Below are positions 27,501-36,574 of a stretch of 64,000 nucleotides of DNA, in pieces (positions within the stretch are counted from its first letter, which is position 1; each line of letters opens with the position of its first letter). The notes under the pieces are model-generated. The model was not told the origin of the DNA. It made no database searches and saw only the letters and a program-made list of their open reading frames with translations. This stretch comes from SB11 sp965222995 (GTDB taxonomy: Bacteria; Bacteroidota; Bacteroidia; UBA8524): NCBI GenBank assembly GCA_965222995.1, contig OZ244977.1:3038001-3102000 (forward strand), written 5' to 3'. The translations under genes and the position numbers were made by a program.

Positions 27501-28275
27501 CTATTGAGTTAAAATTAAATAACTTAACACCAATTGTTTGAGCTGTGTTGACAGAATCACCGGTGTACATAACACTATCGCTAAAGCTAACCGGAGTTCC
27601 ATTTACTGTACCTGTAGCTGTAGCTCCTACCCAAAAATCAGTAAATCTATTAAGACCAATGTTTTGAACATTAACAACAATCGAGTCGCTTGTTGCCCCG
27701 CAATTTTCACCATCATTTATTACTGTAGTAACTCTTGCATGTGTACCCGGAAATGCACCTTGCCATACTTCAATCTCTCTAAAGTTAGGATTAGAGGTTT
27801 GTCCTGTTCCAGTCATTTGGAAGGCAGTAATCCTCATTTTATCTGAAATTAATAGAGGAAAATTAATAGTGTTGGTACAAACCTGTGGCAAACCACTAAA
27901 TGTGTGGTGATTTACCCAGTTTGAACCATCCCAGTACTGAATAGTACCACCGGTTAAGAAACGGGCGTTCGTTTGGGCATGGTCAATAACAATTTTGTTA
28001 ATCGGATATTGCTTATTCCATTCCCACTCCATCCATTCAGAACCGTTTGGAGGATTTGCAGACCATACAAACGCCAACTGTCCTCCGCAAGTTCCGTATT
28101 GTAAGTCGTTAATACGGTTCCAGTTCCAAGGTGGGAATGCCCCCCCCTGAGCGTTAACAGTTGCTAATGGAGCGATGTTTTGTGCTTTTACGCTTGACGT
28201 AAACGTAACCATCATTACAAAAATGAGGGCACCAGCTACTAAAATAGCTTTTAGATTAGTAATTGTTTTATTCAT
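24577..28275 (-). CDS. Array gene 4: T9SS-secreted PKD protein with discoidin-like head
   Basis: 1232 residues. Signal peptide about 1-31 (SSVKAQ). Head about 32-178 resembles an F5/8 type C (discoidin) carbohydrate-binding domain: NIAPLATVNAQGG, INDLQYG, WMEWEWNKQYPINKIVID, IQYWDGSNWVNH, FREIEVWQ. Then CARDB-like, Ig-like (VYWYDAPTGG), GNMFN jelly roll, unnamed module (about 538-655; PPTGFNNSDFG), six PKD repeats from about 657 and a sorting domain from about 1160. The terminator of the upstream gene lies only 33 bases before its ATG, so its own promoter must overlap it or it depends on readthrough. Binding role inferred from the head. Confidence 0.9.
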   Translation of the reverse strand: MNKTITNLKAILVAGALIFVMMVTFTSSVKAQNIAPLATVNAQGGAFPPWNWNRINDLQYGTCGGQLAFVWSANPPNGSEWMEWEWNKQYPINKIVIDHAQTNARFLTGGTIQYWDGSNWVNHHTFSGLPQVCTNTINFPLLISDKMRITAFQMTGTGQTSNPNFREIEVWQGAFPGTHARVTTVINDGENCGATSDSIVVNVQNIGLNRFTDFWVGATATGTVNGTPVSFSDSVMYTGDSVNTAQTIGVKLFNFNSIDGGNLDIVGWCRITNDTNQTDDTVRNKVTILGSPTSDPNPQNNDRCGTGEIALTGNAVSGNTVYWYDAPTGGNLVGKGNMFNTPDIPGGTSKTYYASGVKESGDSTHSLGYAGNNFAGAGFMGGNMFNVVIRKPITIDSLHVQLNLANEQEVVFYMKTGTYGNSVTTPGDWTFVDRGKVQAMGNNNPSSFLLSKPVHLEPGNYAFYIFADENLIFETITGSRDVENVALSTSHGIALRDSFATPFGGQFSFNGDIFYHEACIKDVRKPAIAEAKPLPVGADVAKGSTFQGQFIGGAKSQPDIVANPDRIQYSLNPPTGFNNSDFGTTWTIPMLTLQTENGSTVPTTDYTLTNPSSTGNGVLEFKPGTGLTDSLVKVSMVLRRTDNGCDSLVERYIFVAPRPQVAFTTNSACKGEAIEFKNTSSISTGTISYDWDFADGTGSDLANPFHSYFVAGTYNAKLIVTSNYGYKDSITVPVSVFEVPSPDFEITNACEGTAVQFADVSTLPSGTPTYIWNFGDGSPNGTGATTAKTYTNPGIYPVTLTVDVNGCSDKITKYATQAPRSVPAFTVDLGECDNKDVKFTNTTTPPSFGNYSSIWKFGDGSSAAGLNTVHTYNVFNSYDATLVVRTDLGCVDSITNTVSLKESPKADFNISGASCTNESVDFNNTTNVPAGSTNTYEWEFGDANGSTLDNPSHMYPSEGTYTISLKATSTNGCESSKSQTVNIQEKPVSDFTVNKVCEGEETVFTNNSTTSSSTLSYQWDLGNGSTPTSVDVKETYASAGSYNVSLVATSTNGCTDTSTKTAVVGAIPPVDINIASNQTQDGTMLFSTSTTGVTYKWFFGDGGTSDQQNPTYQFKFSTRYTVRLVVTNADGCSNSTTAEISINPLSVGTINGNSWSIYPNPSAGKFFIKYDGLDIATIKVSDMLGKTITALTPEFNNGEFAFDLTNQSAGVYIVTLTDVNGNTSTQKVTVSK

Positions 28276-28307
28276 ATCTACCTTATTTACAGTTTTTTAC
28301 AAAAAAA

Positions 28308-28343
28308 AAGGCTTATCACCTTATATGCAAGGTAATAAGCCTT
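28308..28343 (-). terminator. Intrinsic terminator of array gene 3
   Basis: AAGGCTTATCACCTT / AAGGTAATAAGCCTT with one mismatch and a six-base loop; the A run at 28300-28309 is a T run on the minus strand. It ends 33 bases from the start codon of array gene 4. Confidence 0.8.
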
Positions 28344-28398
28344 ATAAAAAATTACAAAGGTTTTACAAAATTTTTCGATAAAAATTTTGTTTTCCTTT

Positions 28399-31300
28399 TT
28401 ATTTAGTCAATGTTATTTTTTTGCTAAATACACCACCATTTGTGTGTACTTGAACAAAGTAAATACCGGCAGATTGTGGAGTTAAATCAAAGTTGTATGC
28501 TGATGCAGCTGAGTTAGTAGCTTGCGAGGCAACTGTTTTGCCTAACACATCAACAACTGTTAATTTATTTACACCTTCAACACCGTCAATATCAATTGTA
28601 ATGTTTCCACTAGTAGGGTTAGGATATACTTGCAGTTTACCCTCAATTATATTTCTAACACTTAAAGTATTAATTAATATATCTTTAGTAGTAGTAGAAG
28701 TACAACCGTCATTGTCTATTATTAGTGTAACTTTAAACAAACCTACAGGGCTGGTATAAACATAGTTATGTTGTCCTGTCGATGTACTTGTTCCACCATC
28801 GCCGTAAATCCATTTGTAGTTTCCTGTTCCGTTTGGAGCAATTGGAGTAAATGTCATACGACCATCACCTGTTTGTGCCGACTGGAAGTTGAAATCACTA
28901 TTAGGAATTTCGTTTACAACGATATTTCTAGATTTTGAATCTTTACAACCAACACCAGATTCTGCTTCTAACATTACTGTATAGTTACCTGCAGTATTGT
29001 AAGTAACTGTTGGATTATTTACAGTACTAGTTGTGCTGTTACCTAAATCCCAAGTGCTAGATAATGAACCTGAAGAAACTACAGAGCTGTTAGTTATATT
29101 AACCATTTCACCTACACAAGCTTTTTCAGGTAAAGTAAAGTCTACTACCGGTCTTTCTCCCATAGTAACAGTAACTTTCTTTTCTGTTGCACAACCATTA
29201 TCGGCAGATGCTTTAAGTATTACTTCATAGTCTCCTACAGAATTATACGTATAGTTATCGTCTTTAGATGTTGATGTAGCTCCATCCTCACCAAAACTCC
29301 ACTCATAAGTAGTGTTAGCACCTGCAGGCTCAGAAGTAGTATTGGTAAACATTATTTGATCGCCTGTACATCCACCTGGAGTAGTAAAGTCTGCAACAGG
29401 TCCTTCAGTAATTGTTACAGCTATAGTTTTAGAATCTGCACAACCAAAATCAGATAATGCAGTAAGTTTTACATTGTAAATACCTGCATTAGTATATTTT
29501 ATTGAACCGTTTCTAGTTTGTGCAGTTTGGCTATTAAAATCAAAATCCCAAACATAGCCTGTATTACCTACTTCTGTTGAAGTGTTTGTAAATAACACAT
29601 CGTTCTCGTTACAAGCCAATGTTGGCACTGTAAAGTCTGCAGTTGGTCTTGGAGAATAAGTAACTGCTTTTATTTCTGTTGAAGTACATCCTTTAGCATC
29701 AGTAATTGTTAATGAAGCCATGTATACTTTTGGTGCTGAGTATGTGTATGAAGGACTTTGAGTTGAAGATGTATTACCATCACCAAAATCCCAAGCATAA
29801 ACAGGAGAACCTCCGGGTACGGTTGAAGCATCAGTGAAAGGAACTATATCTCCCTCACATTTGTTATCGAAAGTAAAGTCAACTTTAGGTGCTTCAAAAA
29901 CTTCAACTGTTTTAGTAATTACATCTGTATATCCGTAGTTAGACTCAACAGTAAGTTTTACAGAGTATGTACCAAAACCATTATAAACTTTATTAAAGTC
30001 AGCAAAATCACTTGTAGTACCATCACCAAATTCCCAGCTATAACTAATAGTACCAGTACTTATTGTTGATGCATTTACAAACTGAACTGCATTTCCTTCA
30101 CAAACATCAAGTGCATTATAATCTGCAACGGGGCGTGGAGCAACAAATATATAGCGGTCTAATACAGGTGCCTCACATTGAGTAGCTATAGAGAATGCAG
30201 CAATATTAATTATCAATGTATCATCAGTTAATGATGCTGAAGGTTTAACCCTTAGTTTTAAGTTAGAACTTCCTGCCGGGTTTGTACGCACTATATTACC
30301 CGCAGGTATATTAGCCCCCTTAGCAGTACTAGTAATATAAGTACTAATATTCCAAGTAGTACCGTAATCTGAATTATTAAATCCGGTTGGAGGCGTTAAT
30401 TCATAATTAACCTCATCAGGATTAGCAGTAATATCAGGGTCGGTATTATTACCTGTTAAGAAGTTACCTTGATAAATACTTCCTTTAGTAAATTCTGCAC
30501 CAATTGGCGAAGGGTTTGTTACAATAGCATGTGGTCCAACTTCAGGTTTTTTACCTATAAAAGCTGTTACATCAGTATTACCGGTATTGGTAAACTCTAG
30601 TTTTTCAGCAAATGTAAAGTTAGCAGTCATACCTGCGGCAATTGTACCTGTAAATGGCTCTGTAACCACTTTCGGGTTGGCTCCTTTGGCTACATAAGTA
30701 ACTGTGAAACCTTTTATTGGGAAAGTAGCATCATTTTTAATTACAACATCTACTTCATCAGTTTCACCTTGGCAAGATAAAACCCCACCTTTACTGGTTA
30801 CTGATGAAACATTTGCATCAACTTTAAACTCATGCCCACCGGGGTCAGGAGTAGTTAAGCTTCTGGCAATGCTACCAAAATCTTCTGTAATGCCTGTAAT
30901 TGGTGTACCAATATCATCAATAGCAATTGCACGAGGAATTAATTGGCTACCATCAGTAATACTAATAAAATCAGGGTCTACAAAACTAGAGTTAGCATCA
31001 AACGGCGCTCCGTTACCGGTAGCTCCCTGCCACTGTGCAGGAGTTTTAAGGTATGCACCTTGTAAGCGTGCTATATTTCCGTTAGTTCCTGTTACATGGA
31101 TATTATTATGGTCAATATCCATTGTACTAGACCAGTGATAAATACCAACTCTTGTAGTATTACCCGGCATGTCTAAGTTAATAATATTGTTTTTGAAGCT
31201 TCTACCACCATAAGAACATTGCACAAATACACCGTATTGAGTTCCAAATAGTGGTGTAGCTTGTTGGTGAGATATGGTATTATAACTAATATCCATATTT

Positions 31301-32319
31301 CGAGTACATGAGTTGAATATACCATACCATGTACTGCGACTATTGTTATCGTAAATAAGGTTGTTACTTATTTCATGAGAACCTGATGACGAACTGTTGA
31401 AAGTGAAGTATATACCACCAAATGTATTGGTTTGGTTGTTGTGGAACATTGCGTGTATTTTATTACGACGCACGTCTATATTTCTACTTCTTTCTACATA
31501 AATAACATAAGTTGTAGTAGTCCAGTTATATCCGTTATCTCTGTAAAAGTCATTATCTTCAATTTCTGAACCACCTGTTCTTGACAAGCGAACCCCATGG
31601 TAACGGAAATTTTTGATAGTGTTGTTTGTAATTCTATGGTTTGCTGTTGTACCGTCAGAAAACTGTGAATACAACACTATACCATAGTAAGGCCCTCTAG
31701 TGGCTCCACCTGTAATAGTACAGTTAGTAACTGTTAAATTTCTACAGTTGTTACCTGAAGATGTTAGCGAAGAAGTAGAATTTGTAGCACAAATACCTGC
31801 ACTATTTCTATTACTTGTACTGTTCATGTTTGGAATTTCGATAGTACAACCGTCAACAGTATTGTTGTTGGCATTGTTGTAATATCTAATACCCCACGCA
31901 TAGGTAGTTCCTAAACCTCTAATGGTTAGATTTTTAAGAGTTACCCAATCCGTACCATTAAAACGAATGGTATGACGATTTGCCGATGAGGTTGATGTGT
32001 ACTGAAGCACTTGCCCATTACCATTAATAGTAATAGTGTTTGTAGAACTTGCACCGCTAATTGAGTTAGCACTTACGCGCTCGGTGTAAGGTCCGTTAGA
32101 AACATCAACTGTTACAGGACCATTAACACCTTGCGAAGAAAGTGCTGAAAATAGAGCCTGAAATGATGTGAAGTTAGTTGCCGATGCCGGCGCATTTTTG
32201 TCAACGGTAAGATTACCGCTTAGCTGGGCAAAACTTGTATTAGAGAAACATAGCAAAAGCATTGCTACCCCCAATAAGCCCATACTTTTTCCTAATAAAG
32301 ATTTGTAAATATTTGCCAT
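28399..32319 (-). CDS. Array gene 3: T9SS-secreted PKD protein with beta-helix head
   Basis: 1306 residues. Signal peptide about 1-31 (NTSFAQ). The head (about 35-440) is a right-handed parallel beta-helix: VTLKNLTIRGLG, NNTVDGCTIEI, LTVTNCTITGG, HRITNNTIKNF, SRNIDVRRNKIHAM, MDISYNTISHQ. Then a CARDB-like domain (about 500-600), the unnamed module (about 605-725; PPTGFNNSDYG), six PKD repeats from about 728 and a sorting domain from about 1233 (QVYPNPTSGN). Beta-helix heads often bind or cleave polysaccharide; no catalytic residues were identified. Paralog of array gene 2 over the whole length. Confidence 0.9.
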   Translation of the reverse strand: MANIYKSLLGKSMGLLGVAMLLLCFSNTSFAQLSGNLTVDKNAPASATNFTSFQALFSALSSQGVNGPVTVDVSNGPYTERVSANSISGASSTNTITINGNGQVLQYTSTSSANRHTIRFNGTDWVTLKNLTIRGLGTTYAWGIRYYNNANNNTVDGCTIEIPNMNSTSNRNSAGICATNSTSSLTSSGNNCRNLTVTNCTITGGATRGPYYGIVLYSQFSDGTTANHRITNNTIKNFRYHGVRLSRTGGSEIEDNDFYRDNGYNWTTTTYVIYVERSRNIDVRRNKIHAMFHNNQTNTFGGIYFTFNSSSSGSHEISNNLIYDNNSRSTWYGIFNSCTRNMDISYNTISHQQATPLFGTQYGVFVQCSYGGRSFKNNIINLDMPGNTTRVGIYHWSSTMDIDHNNIHVTGTNGNIARLQGAYLKTPAQWQGATGNGAPFDANSSFVDPDFISITDGSQLIPRAIAIDDIGTPITGITEDFGSIARSLTTPDPGGHEFKVDANVSSVTSKGGVLSCQGETDEVDVVIKNDATFPIKGFTVTYVAKGANPKVVTEPFTGTIAAGMTANFTFAEKLEFTNTGNTDVTAFIGKKPEVGPHAIVTNPSPIGAEFTKGSIYQGNFLTGNNTDPDITANPDEVNYELTPPTGFNNSDYGTTWNISTYITSTAKGANIPAGNIVRTNPAGSSNLKLRVKPSASLTDDTLIINIAAFSIATQCEAPVLDRYIFVAPRPVADYNALDVCEGNAVQFVNASTISTGTISYSWEFGDGTTSDFADFNKVYNGFGTYSVKLTVESNYGYTDVITKTVEVFEAPKVDFTFDNKCEGDIVPFTDASTVPGGSPVYAWDFGDGNTSSTQSPSYTYSAPKVYMASLTITDAKGCTSTEIKAVTYSPRPTADFTVPTLACNENDVLFTNTSTEVGNTGYVWDFDFNSQTAQTRNGSIKYTNAGIYNVKLTALSDFGCADSKTIAVTITEGPVADFTTPGGCTGDQIMFTNTTSEPAGANTTYEWSFGEDGATSTSKDDNYTYNSVGDYEVILKASADNGCATEKKVTVTMGERPVVDFTLPEKACVGEMVNITNSSVVSSGSLSSTWDLGNSTTSTVNNPTVTYNTAGNYTVMLEAESGVGCKDSKSRNIVVNEIPNSDFNFQSAQTGDGRMTFTPIAPNGTGNYKWIYGDGGTSTSTGQHNYVYTSPVGLFKVTLIIDNDGCTSTTTKDILINTLSVRNIIEGKLQVYPNPTSGNITIDIDGVEGVNKLTVVDVLGKTVASQATNSAASAYNFDLTPQSAGIYFVQVHTNGGVFSKKITLTK

Positions 32320-32364
32320 AGAACGTTAATTATATAATTAGCTTAAAATTCGAATATAAAAAAA

Positions 32365-32397
32365 TTTTTTATCAACCCATAGCAAATTGATAAAAAA
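32365..32397 (-). terminator. AT-only inverted repeat, possible weak terminator of array gene 2
   Basis: TTTTTTATCAA (32365-32375) and TTGATAAAAAA (32387-32397) form a perfect 11-bp inverted repeat with an 11-base spacer, between array genes 2 and 3. The stem has little GC, so termination is uncertain; it could also be an operator for gene 3. Confidence 0.4.
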
Positions 32398-32487
32398 AAC
32401 AACCGTTTTTTAACCCCTTTTTAATATTGTTTGAGCTGTGGGGGATAAAACTTAAACTATTGACTAATACTGCTATTTTTAGCCTGG

Positions 32488-35400
32488 TTAATATAAAATT
32501 TCTATTTTCGATGTGTAAACACCGTTTTCAGTAGTAATAGCCAGTTTATACACTCCCGTTTTTACCCTTAAACTTATATTTTGAGTGTTATTTGTTTCAA
32601 ATTGCTCATCAAAAATTTTTCGCCCTGCTATATCAAACACCTCAATTTTCTTTATGATATTGTTTTCATTTACAGATACGACGAAGTTACCTGCAGACGG
32701 GTTGGGGTATAGTTTAACTAAATCCGATGCTTTAATTGTTTTTACCGAAGTTGGGTTAACACTTATATTTTTTGATGTGGTTGAAGCACAACCTTGATTA
32801 ATTATCCTCAAAGTAATATTAAATGTTCCTGCAGTTAGGAACTTTAATTCGTGCCGTTCTTTAGTATCACTTCCTCCCCCAAAACTATATATCCATTTAT
32901 AAACCCCCTCTCCATTTTCTACTACGGGTGTAATTACCATAGTCCCATCGCCTGTTCTCCTAGACTCTGCAATAAAATCACTATTAGGAATGGCTATTAC
33001 ATTTAGCATTTTTGAAACTGTATCAGCACACCCGACACTTGTAGAGGCAATAAGCTGAATGTTATATTCACCTTTTACATTAAAGGTATCCGTTGGGCTT
33101 ATTTGCTGAGATATTTTGTTGCCCAGTTGCCATAAATAATTGGCACTTCCCGATGATAGTACTGTGTTATTGGTGGCAGTATAGGGTATGCCTGTACATA
33201 CATTTTGAGGTATCACAAAATCGGCAATAGGTTTTTCGGTAAAAGTAATCACCCTTTTTATTTCTGCATTACAGCCATTTTTTGCTAATGCCTTTAAGTT
33301 AATTTCTACATCGCCTGTAGCAGTGAAGGTGAATACAGGACTTATATGTGCTGATGTTGTTCCTCCATTCAATGTCCACACATAAGTTACTTCGGTATTA
33401 AGCGGCTCTTGGGTAGTGTTTAAAAATGTAACTCTTTCGTTGGCGCAGGTGGTACTTGGTGAAAAATCGGGTTTAGGGGTTCCCAGCAGTGCAATATTTT
33501 TTATAACAGTATCTACACAGTTAAACCCATTTCTTGCCAGTAGTGTAACCGTATAATTCCCCTCTTGCTTATATGTATGGTCGGCATGCTGTACTATAGC
33601 CGAATCGCCATCGCCAAAGAACCATGTAAAACCTATACCACCGGGATTTAGTGTATTATTAGTAAACGATATTTTCTTTTGGTTACAATTTAGTATAGGG
33701 AAGGAAAAATTTGCATCAGGTTTTTTAGCAAAAGTTACTTGTTTGCTTATCCTATCTTCACAACCTAAACTATCGGTCACTGTAAGTGTAACGGTGTATA
33801 ACCCGTTTGAGGCATATAAATAACTATACACAGGTAGGCTTGCTGTTCCGCTTGCATCTCCTAAGTCCCAAGAATAGGTTAAGCTTCCGTTTATAACCGT
33901 TGAAGCATCAGCAAAATCAATAGCTATACCCTCACACTGGTTTGCAAAATTAAAATCAGCGTCAGGTGCTGCATATATGTTTACAATTGCTGATGCACTA
34001 TCAGAAAAACCCTCTGTATTAAAAACAAAAAGTTCAACTTTATACTGTCCTGGGGTATTGTATATTTTTTGCGGTTGGGTAAGCTGACTTGAATCACCAT
34101 TACCAAAGTACCATTTGTATTGTAAACCCGCTGCTCCTGTAGACTGATTTGTAAAGCTTAATACGGTACCTTCGCAAACATTTCCTCCTTGAAAAGCAGC
34201 CGTAGGTTTCCCCACTATTTTTATATACCGCCCTATTTTCGACAGGCACCCTGTACTATTGTTTTTTACAAAAAACTCTGCCTTTAAAGTCTCACCTGAT
34301 AAATTGGTTGACGGAATAAATGTAAATGTTGTATTCTTTAGGTTTTTAGCCCCTTTGATAATAGTATCGGTAGCCCCGATATTTTTTGAGCTATTTAAAA
34401 CTTCAATTGTAACTTTTTCAACCTGCCAGGTAAATCCATAATTAATATTGTTGAAACCCGCAGGCGGTGTAATTTCATACACTGTAGAGTCGCCTATAGC
34501 TATTTTATCAGGGTCTATTGCATCCCCCCCATTAAAAAAACCTTTGAAGTTTAGCCCTTGAATTATTTTGCTTCCCTTAGGCTCAGCAGTTACAGTAATA
34601 TTTTCAGGGCCTATTTGCGGTTTCCCCTTTATTCTTGATACTATTGAAAAGTTACCCGTTGTATTAAATACAAGGGGGGTTTTAAAAGTATATAACAATG
34701 AATCGTTTGACGGTATGGTATCATTAATCCGCTCAAAAACTTCGGGTTGTGTGTTTACTGTATACCCTATTTTGAAGTTTGATATGCTTGCCAGTGATTT
34801 ATTTACTATCCACACAGAAATACTATCTGTTTCACCTTCACAAGCATTGTTATTTCCTACTTCAATACTTTTTACATTAGCATTTACATTAAACTCGTAT
34901 GCTCCAACATCAGGGTTAGCAGTATTGCGAGGGTTATTTGCAACATCAGTGGTAAGCCCAATATTTGCACCTGTGTTATCAATAGCTATTGCTTGTGGGG
35001 CTAAATTTCCTGATGCTATATTAGTATAATTAGGAGCTTCAGTTGTTGAGTTAATACCGTATGGTGCCCCGGCTATTGTTGCAGCCTGCCAATCAGCCAG
35101 TGTTTTATAGTCTTTTCCTCCCCATGCTACATTTGCACCTACTTCTGTTAAATACAGGTTGTTGTATTCTATCTTCATAGGCCCGCTATTCTGATAGATG
35201 CCGTAGCGGTTTTTGCTCCCCTTACGTGAAACTGAAATTATATTATTCCTAAATTCACTTCCCGCTGATTTATTGCAAGTAGTATCATCATGATAAAAGC
35301 CATATACCTCATCTAATGCTGCCGTAGCACCGTCTGCCGATAGTGAATTATGTACTATTTTAGTATTTTCTGAACATCCTAAATAAACACCATACCACTT

Positions 35401-36387
35401 GCCCAAATGGTTATTGTTAAAGATTAAATTATTAGCCACCTCTATCTTACCAAGTGTGTTATTTATATATATACCATAAAAGTCTTTGTATAGCCCGTGT
35501 TTCACAGATTGATAACAATTGTATATCCTGTTTCCGATGATTGTGTCTTCTTGGCTTGAATTGACCAGCCTTATACCATAAGTATCATCTGCAGACTCTC
35601 TGCTTGGGCGAAGAATTAAATTATTTTTAATATTGATATGCCTTCCATTAGTAACAAATATTCCACTAGACAAAAAGTTTTCTATGCGTGAATGTATTAC
35701 TGTAATATTAGCTGTAGTATTACCATTTGCCTGTGGGTTTATAACTATGCCGTTTCCCGGTCCGGCAAGGGCTTCTCCTGTTATTGTGCACGATGTAATG
35801 GTTAGGTTATTTGCCGCTGCCCCTGATGAAGTCAAAGCATTGGTATTTGACGCTGCTACAACAATACCTATCCCATCCCATATACCTGTGTAATTTGTAA
35901 TTTTAATAGTACAATTATCAAGCACATTATTATTTGAGTTATTGGCATAATGTACCGCCCATGCATAATTGCTTCCCGTAGCCTCAATTGTTAGGTTTTT
36001 AATGGTTACATAATCAGCCCCATTATACTTTAATGTATGCCTTTGGTTATTGAATGCCGCCGAATAACGGAGTATTTCACTATTGCCATTTATAGTTATA
36101 ATAGCATTGCTGCCTACACCTGAAATTTGTGGTGCTGTAACCTGCTCCACATAAGGACCTGAGCCTGAAACTACATCTACATCTACAGGTGCATTAACTC
36201 CTTTTACGGTAGCCGCATTAAAAAAAGCCTGAAATGATACAAAGTTGCTTGGTGATGCCGGACTGTTTTGGTTAATGGTGTATTTACCCGCTAAGGGCTG
36301 CCCCATTACTGCTGTAACCGCAAGCAAAAACAGCACTACTGCAATACAATAGCGGTTTAGAGGCATATTTGGCTTTAGTAAGTACAC
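32488..36387 (-). CDS. Array gene 2: T9SS-secreted PKD protein with beta-helix head
   Basis: 1299 residues. Signal peptide (the hydrophobic run VVLFLLAVTAVMGQ ends near residue 30). Beta-helix head about 35-450 aligns with array gene 3: YTINQNSPASPSNFVSFQ, VTIKNLTIEATGSNYAW, NNVLDNCTIKI. Then a CARDB-like region, a diverged unnamed module (about 605-720; PPAGFNNINYG), six PKD repeats from about 726 (YKWYFGNGD, YSWDLGDA, FTWFFGDGD, YVWTLNGG, YLWQLGNK, YKWIYSFGG) and a sorting domain from about 1231 (KLYPNPSAGNF). ATG 36387 is used; ATG 36366 is an alternative. Several PKD repeats have degraded GDG loops, so this copy is the most diverged of the five. Confidence 0.9.
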   Translation of the reverse strand: MYLLKPNMPLNRYCIAVVLFLLAVTAVMGQPLAGKYTINQNSPASPSNFVSFQAFFNAATVKGVNAPVDVDVVSGSGPYVEQVTAPQISGVGSNAIITINGNSEILRYSAAFNNQRHTLKYNGADYVTIKNLTIEATGSNYAWAVHYANNSNNNVLDNCTIKITNYTGIWDGIGIVVAASNTNALTSSGAAANNLTITSCTITGEALAGPGNGIVINPQANGNTTANITVIHSRIENFLSSGIFVTNGRHINIKNNLILRPSRESADDTYGIRLVNSSQEDTIIGNRIYNCYQSVKHGLYKDFYGIYINNTLGKIEVANNLIFNNNHLGKWYGVYLGCSENTKIVHNSLSADGATAALDEVYGFYHDDTTCNKSAGSEFRNNIISVSRKGSKNRYGIYQNSGPMKIEYNNLYLTEVGANVAWGGKDYKTLADWQAATIAGAPYGINSTTEAPNYTNIASGNLAPQAIAIDNTGANIGLTTDVANNPRNTANPDVGAYEFNVNANVKSIEVGNNNACEGETDSISVWIVNKSLASISNFKIGYTVNTQPEVFERINDTIPSNDSLLYTFKTPLVFNTTGNFSIVSRIKGKPQIGPENITVTAEPKGSKIIQGLNFKGFFNGGDAIDPDKIAIGDSTVYEITPPAGFNNINYGFTWQVEKVTIEVLNSSKNIGATDTIIKGAKNLKNTTFTFIPSTNLSGETLKAEFFVKNNSTGCLSKIGRYIKIVGKPTAAFQGGNVCEGTVLSFTNQSTGAAGLQYKWYFGNGDSSQLTQPQKIYNTPGQYKVELFVFNTEGFSDSASAIVNIYAAPDADFNFANQCEGIAIDFADASTVINGSLTYSWDLGDASGTASLPVYSYLYASNGLYTVTLTVTDSLGCEDRISKQVTFAKKPDANFSFPILNCNQKKISFTNNTLNPGGIGFTWFFGDGDSAIVQHADHTYKQEGNYTVTLLARNGFNCVDTVIKNIALLGTPKPDFSPSTTCANERVTFLNTTQEPLNTEVTYVWTLNGGTTSAHISPVFTFTATGDVEINLKALAKNGCNAEIKRVITFTEKPIADFVIPQNVCTGIPYTATNNTVLSSGSANYLWQLGNKISQQISPTDTFNVKGEYNIQLIASTSVGCADTVSKMLNVIAIPNSDFIAESRRTGDGTMVITPVVENGEGVYKWIYSFGGGSDTKERHELKFLTAGTFNITLRIINQGCASTTSKNISVNPTSVKTIKASDLVKLYPNPSAGNFVVSVNENNIIKKIEVFDIAGRKIFDEQFETNNTQNISLRVKTGVYKLAITTENGVYTSKIEILY

Positions 36388-36410
36388 AATTACCCTAATC
36401 TATCTTCTAT

Positions 36411-36418
36411 CAAAGTTA
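36411..36418 (-). promoter_or_regulatory. TAnnTTTG (-7) element of array gene 2
   Basis: Minus-strand TAACTTTG, 23 bases before the ATG at 36387; the same octamer as before array gene 6. Confidence 0.5.
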
Positions 36419-36521
36419 TAAAAAATTTAGAAAGCTATTTGCCATAGAACAGTCAAAATAGCCAGGTATTAGTATTGACGCTTATTATCTGTTTAAAGTT
36501 TATTAATGCTTTATAAAACAA

Positions 36522-36550
36522 AAAAGCACCGTGCCAGGCACGGTGCTTTT
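36522..36550 (-). terminator. Intrinsic terminator of array gene 1
   Basis: Perfect stem AAAAGCACCGTGC / GCACGGTGCTTTT with loop CAG, T run on the minus strand. Confidence 0.9.
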
Positions 36551-36574
36551 ATATAGTTTAGTTTGCTAACTTAG

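Noticed and set aside
30704..31138. 144-residue open frame on the plus strand inside array gene 3 (similar ones at 22332-22718 and 34568-35029)
   Set aside because: Antisense shadows of repeat-rich, Thr/Asn/Gly-rich genes; no start signal, no recognisable protein.
16775..36387. Regularly spaced repeats that might suggest a CRISPR-like or DNA-level repeat array
   Set aside because: The periodicity of about 80-90 codons comes from PKD protein repeats; the DNA repeats are diverged and inside long genes.
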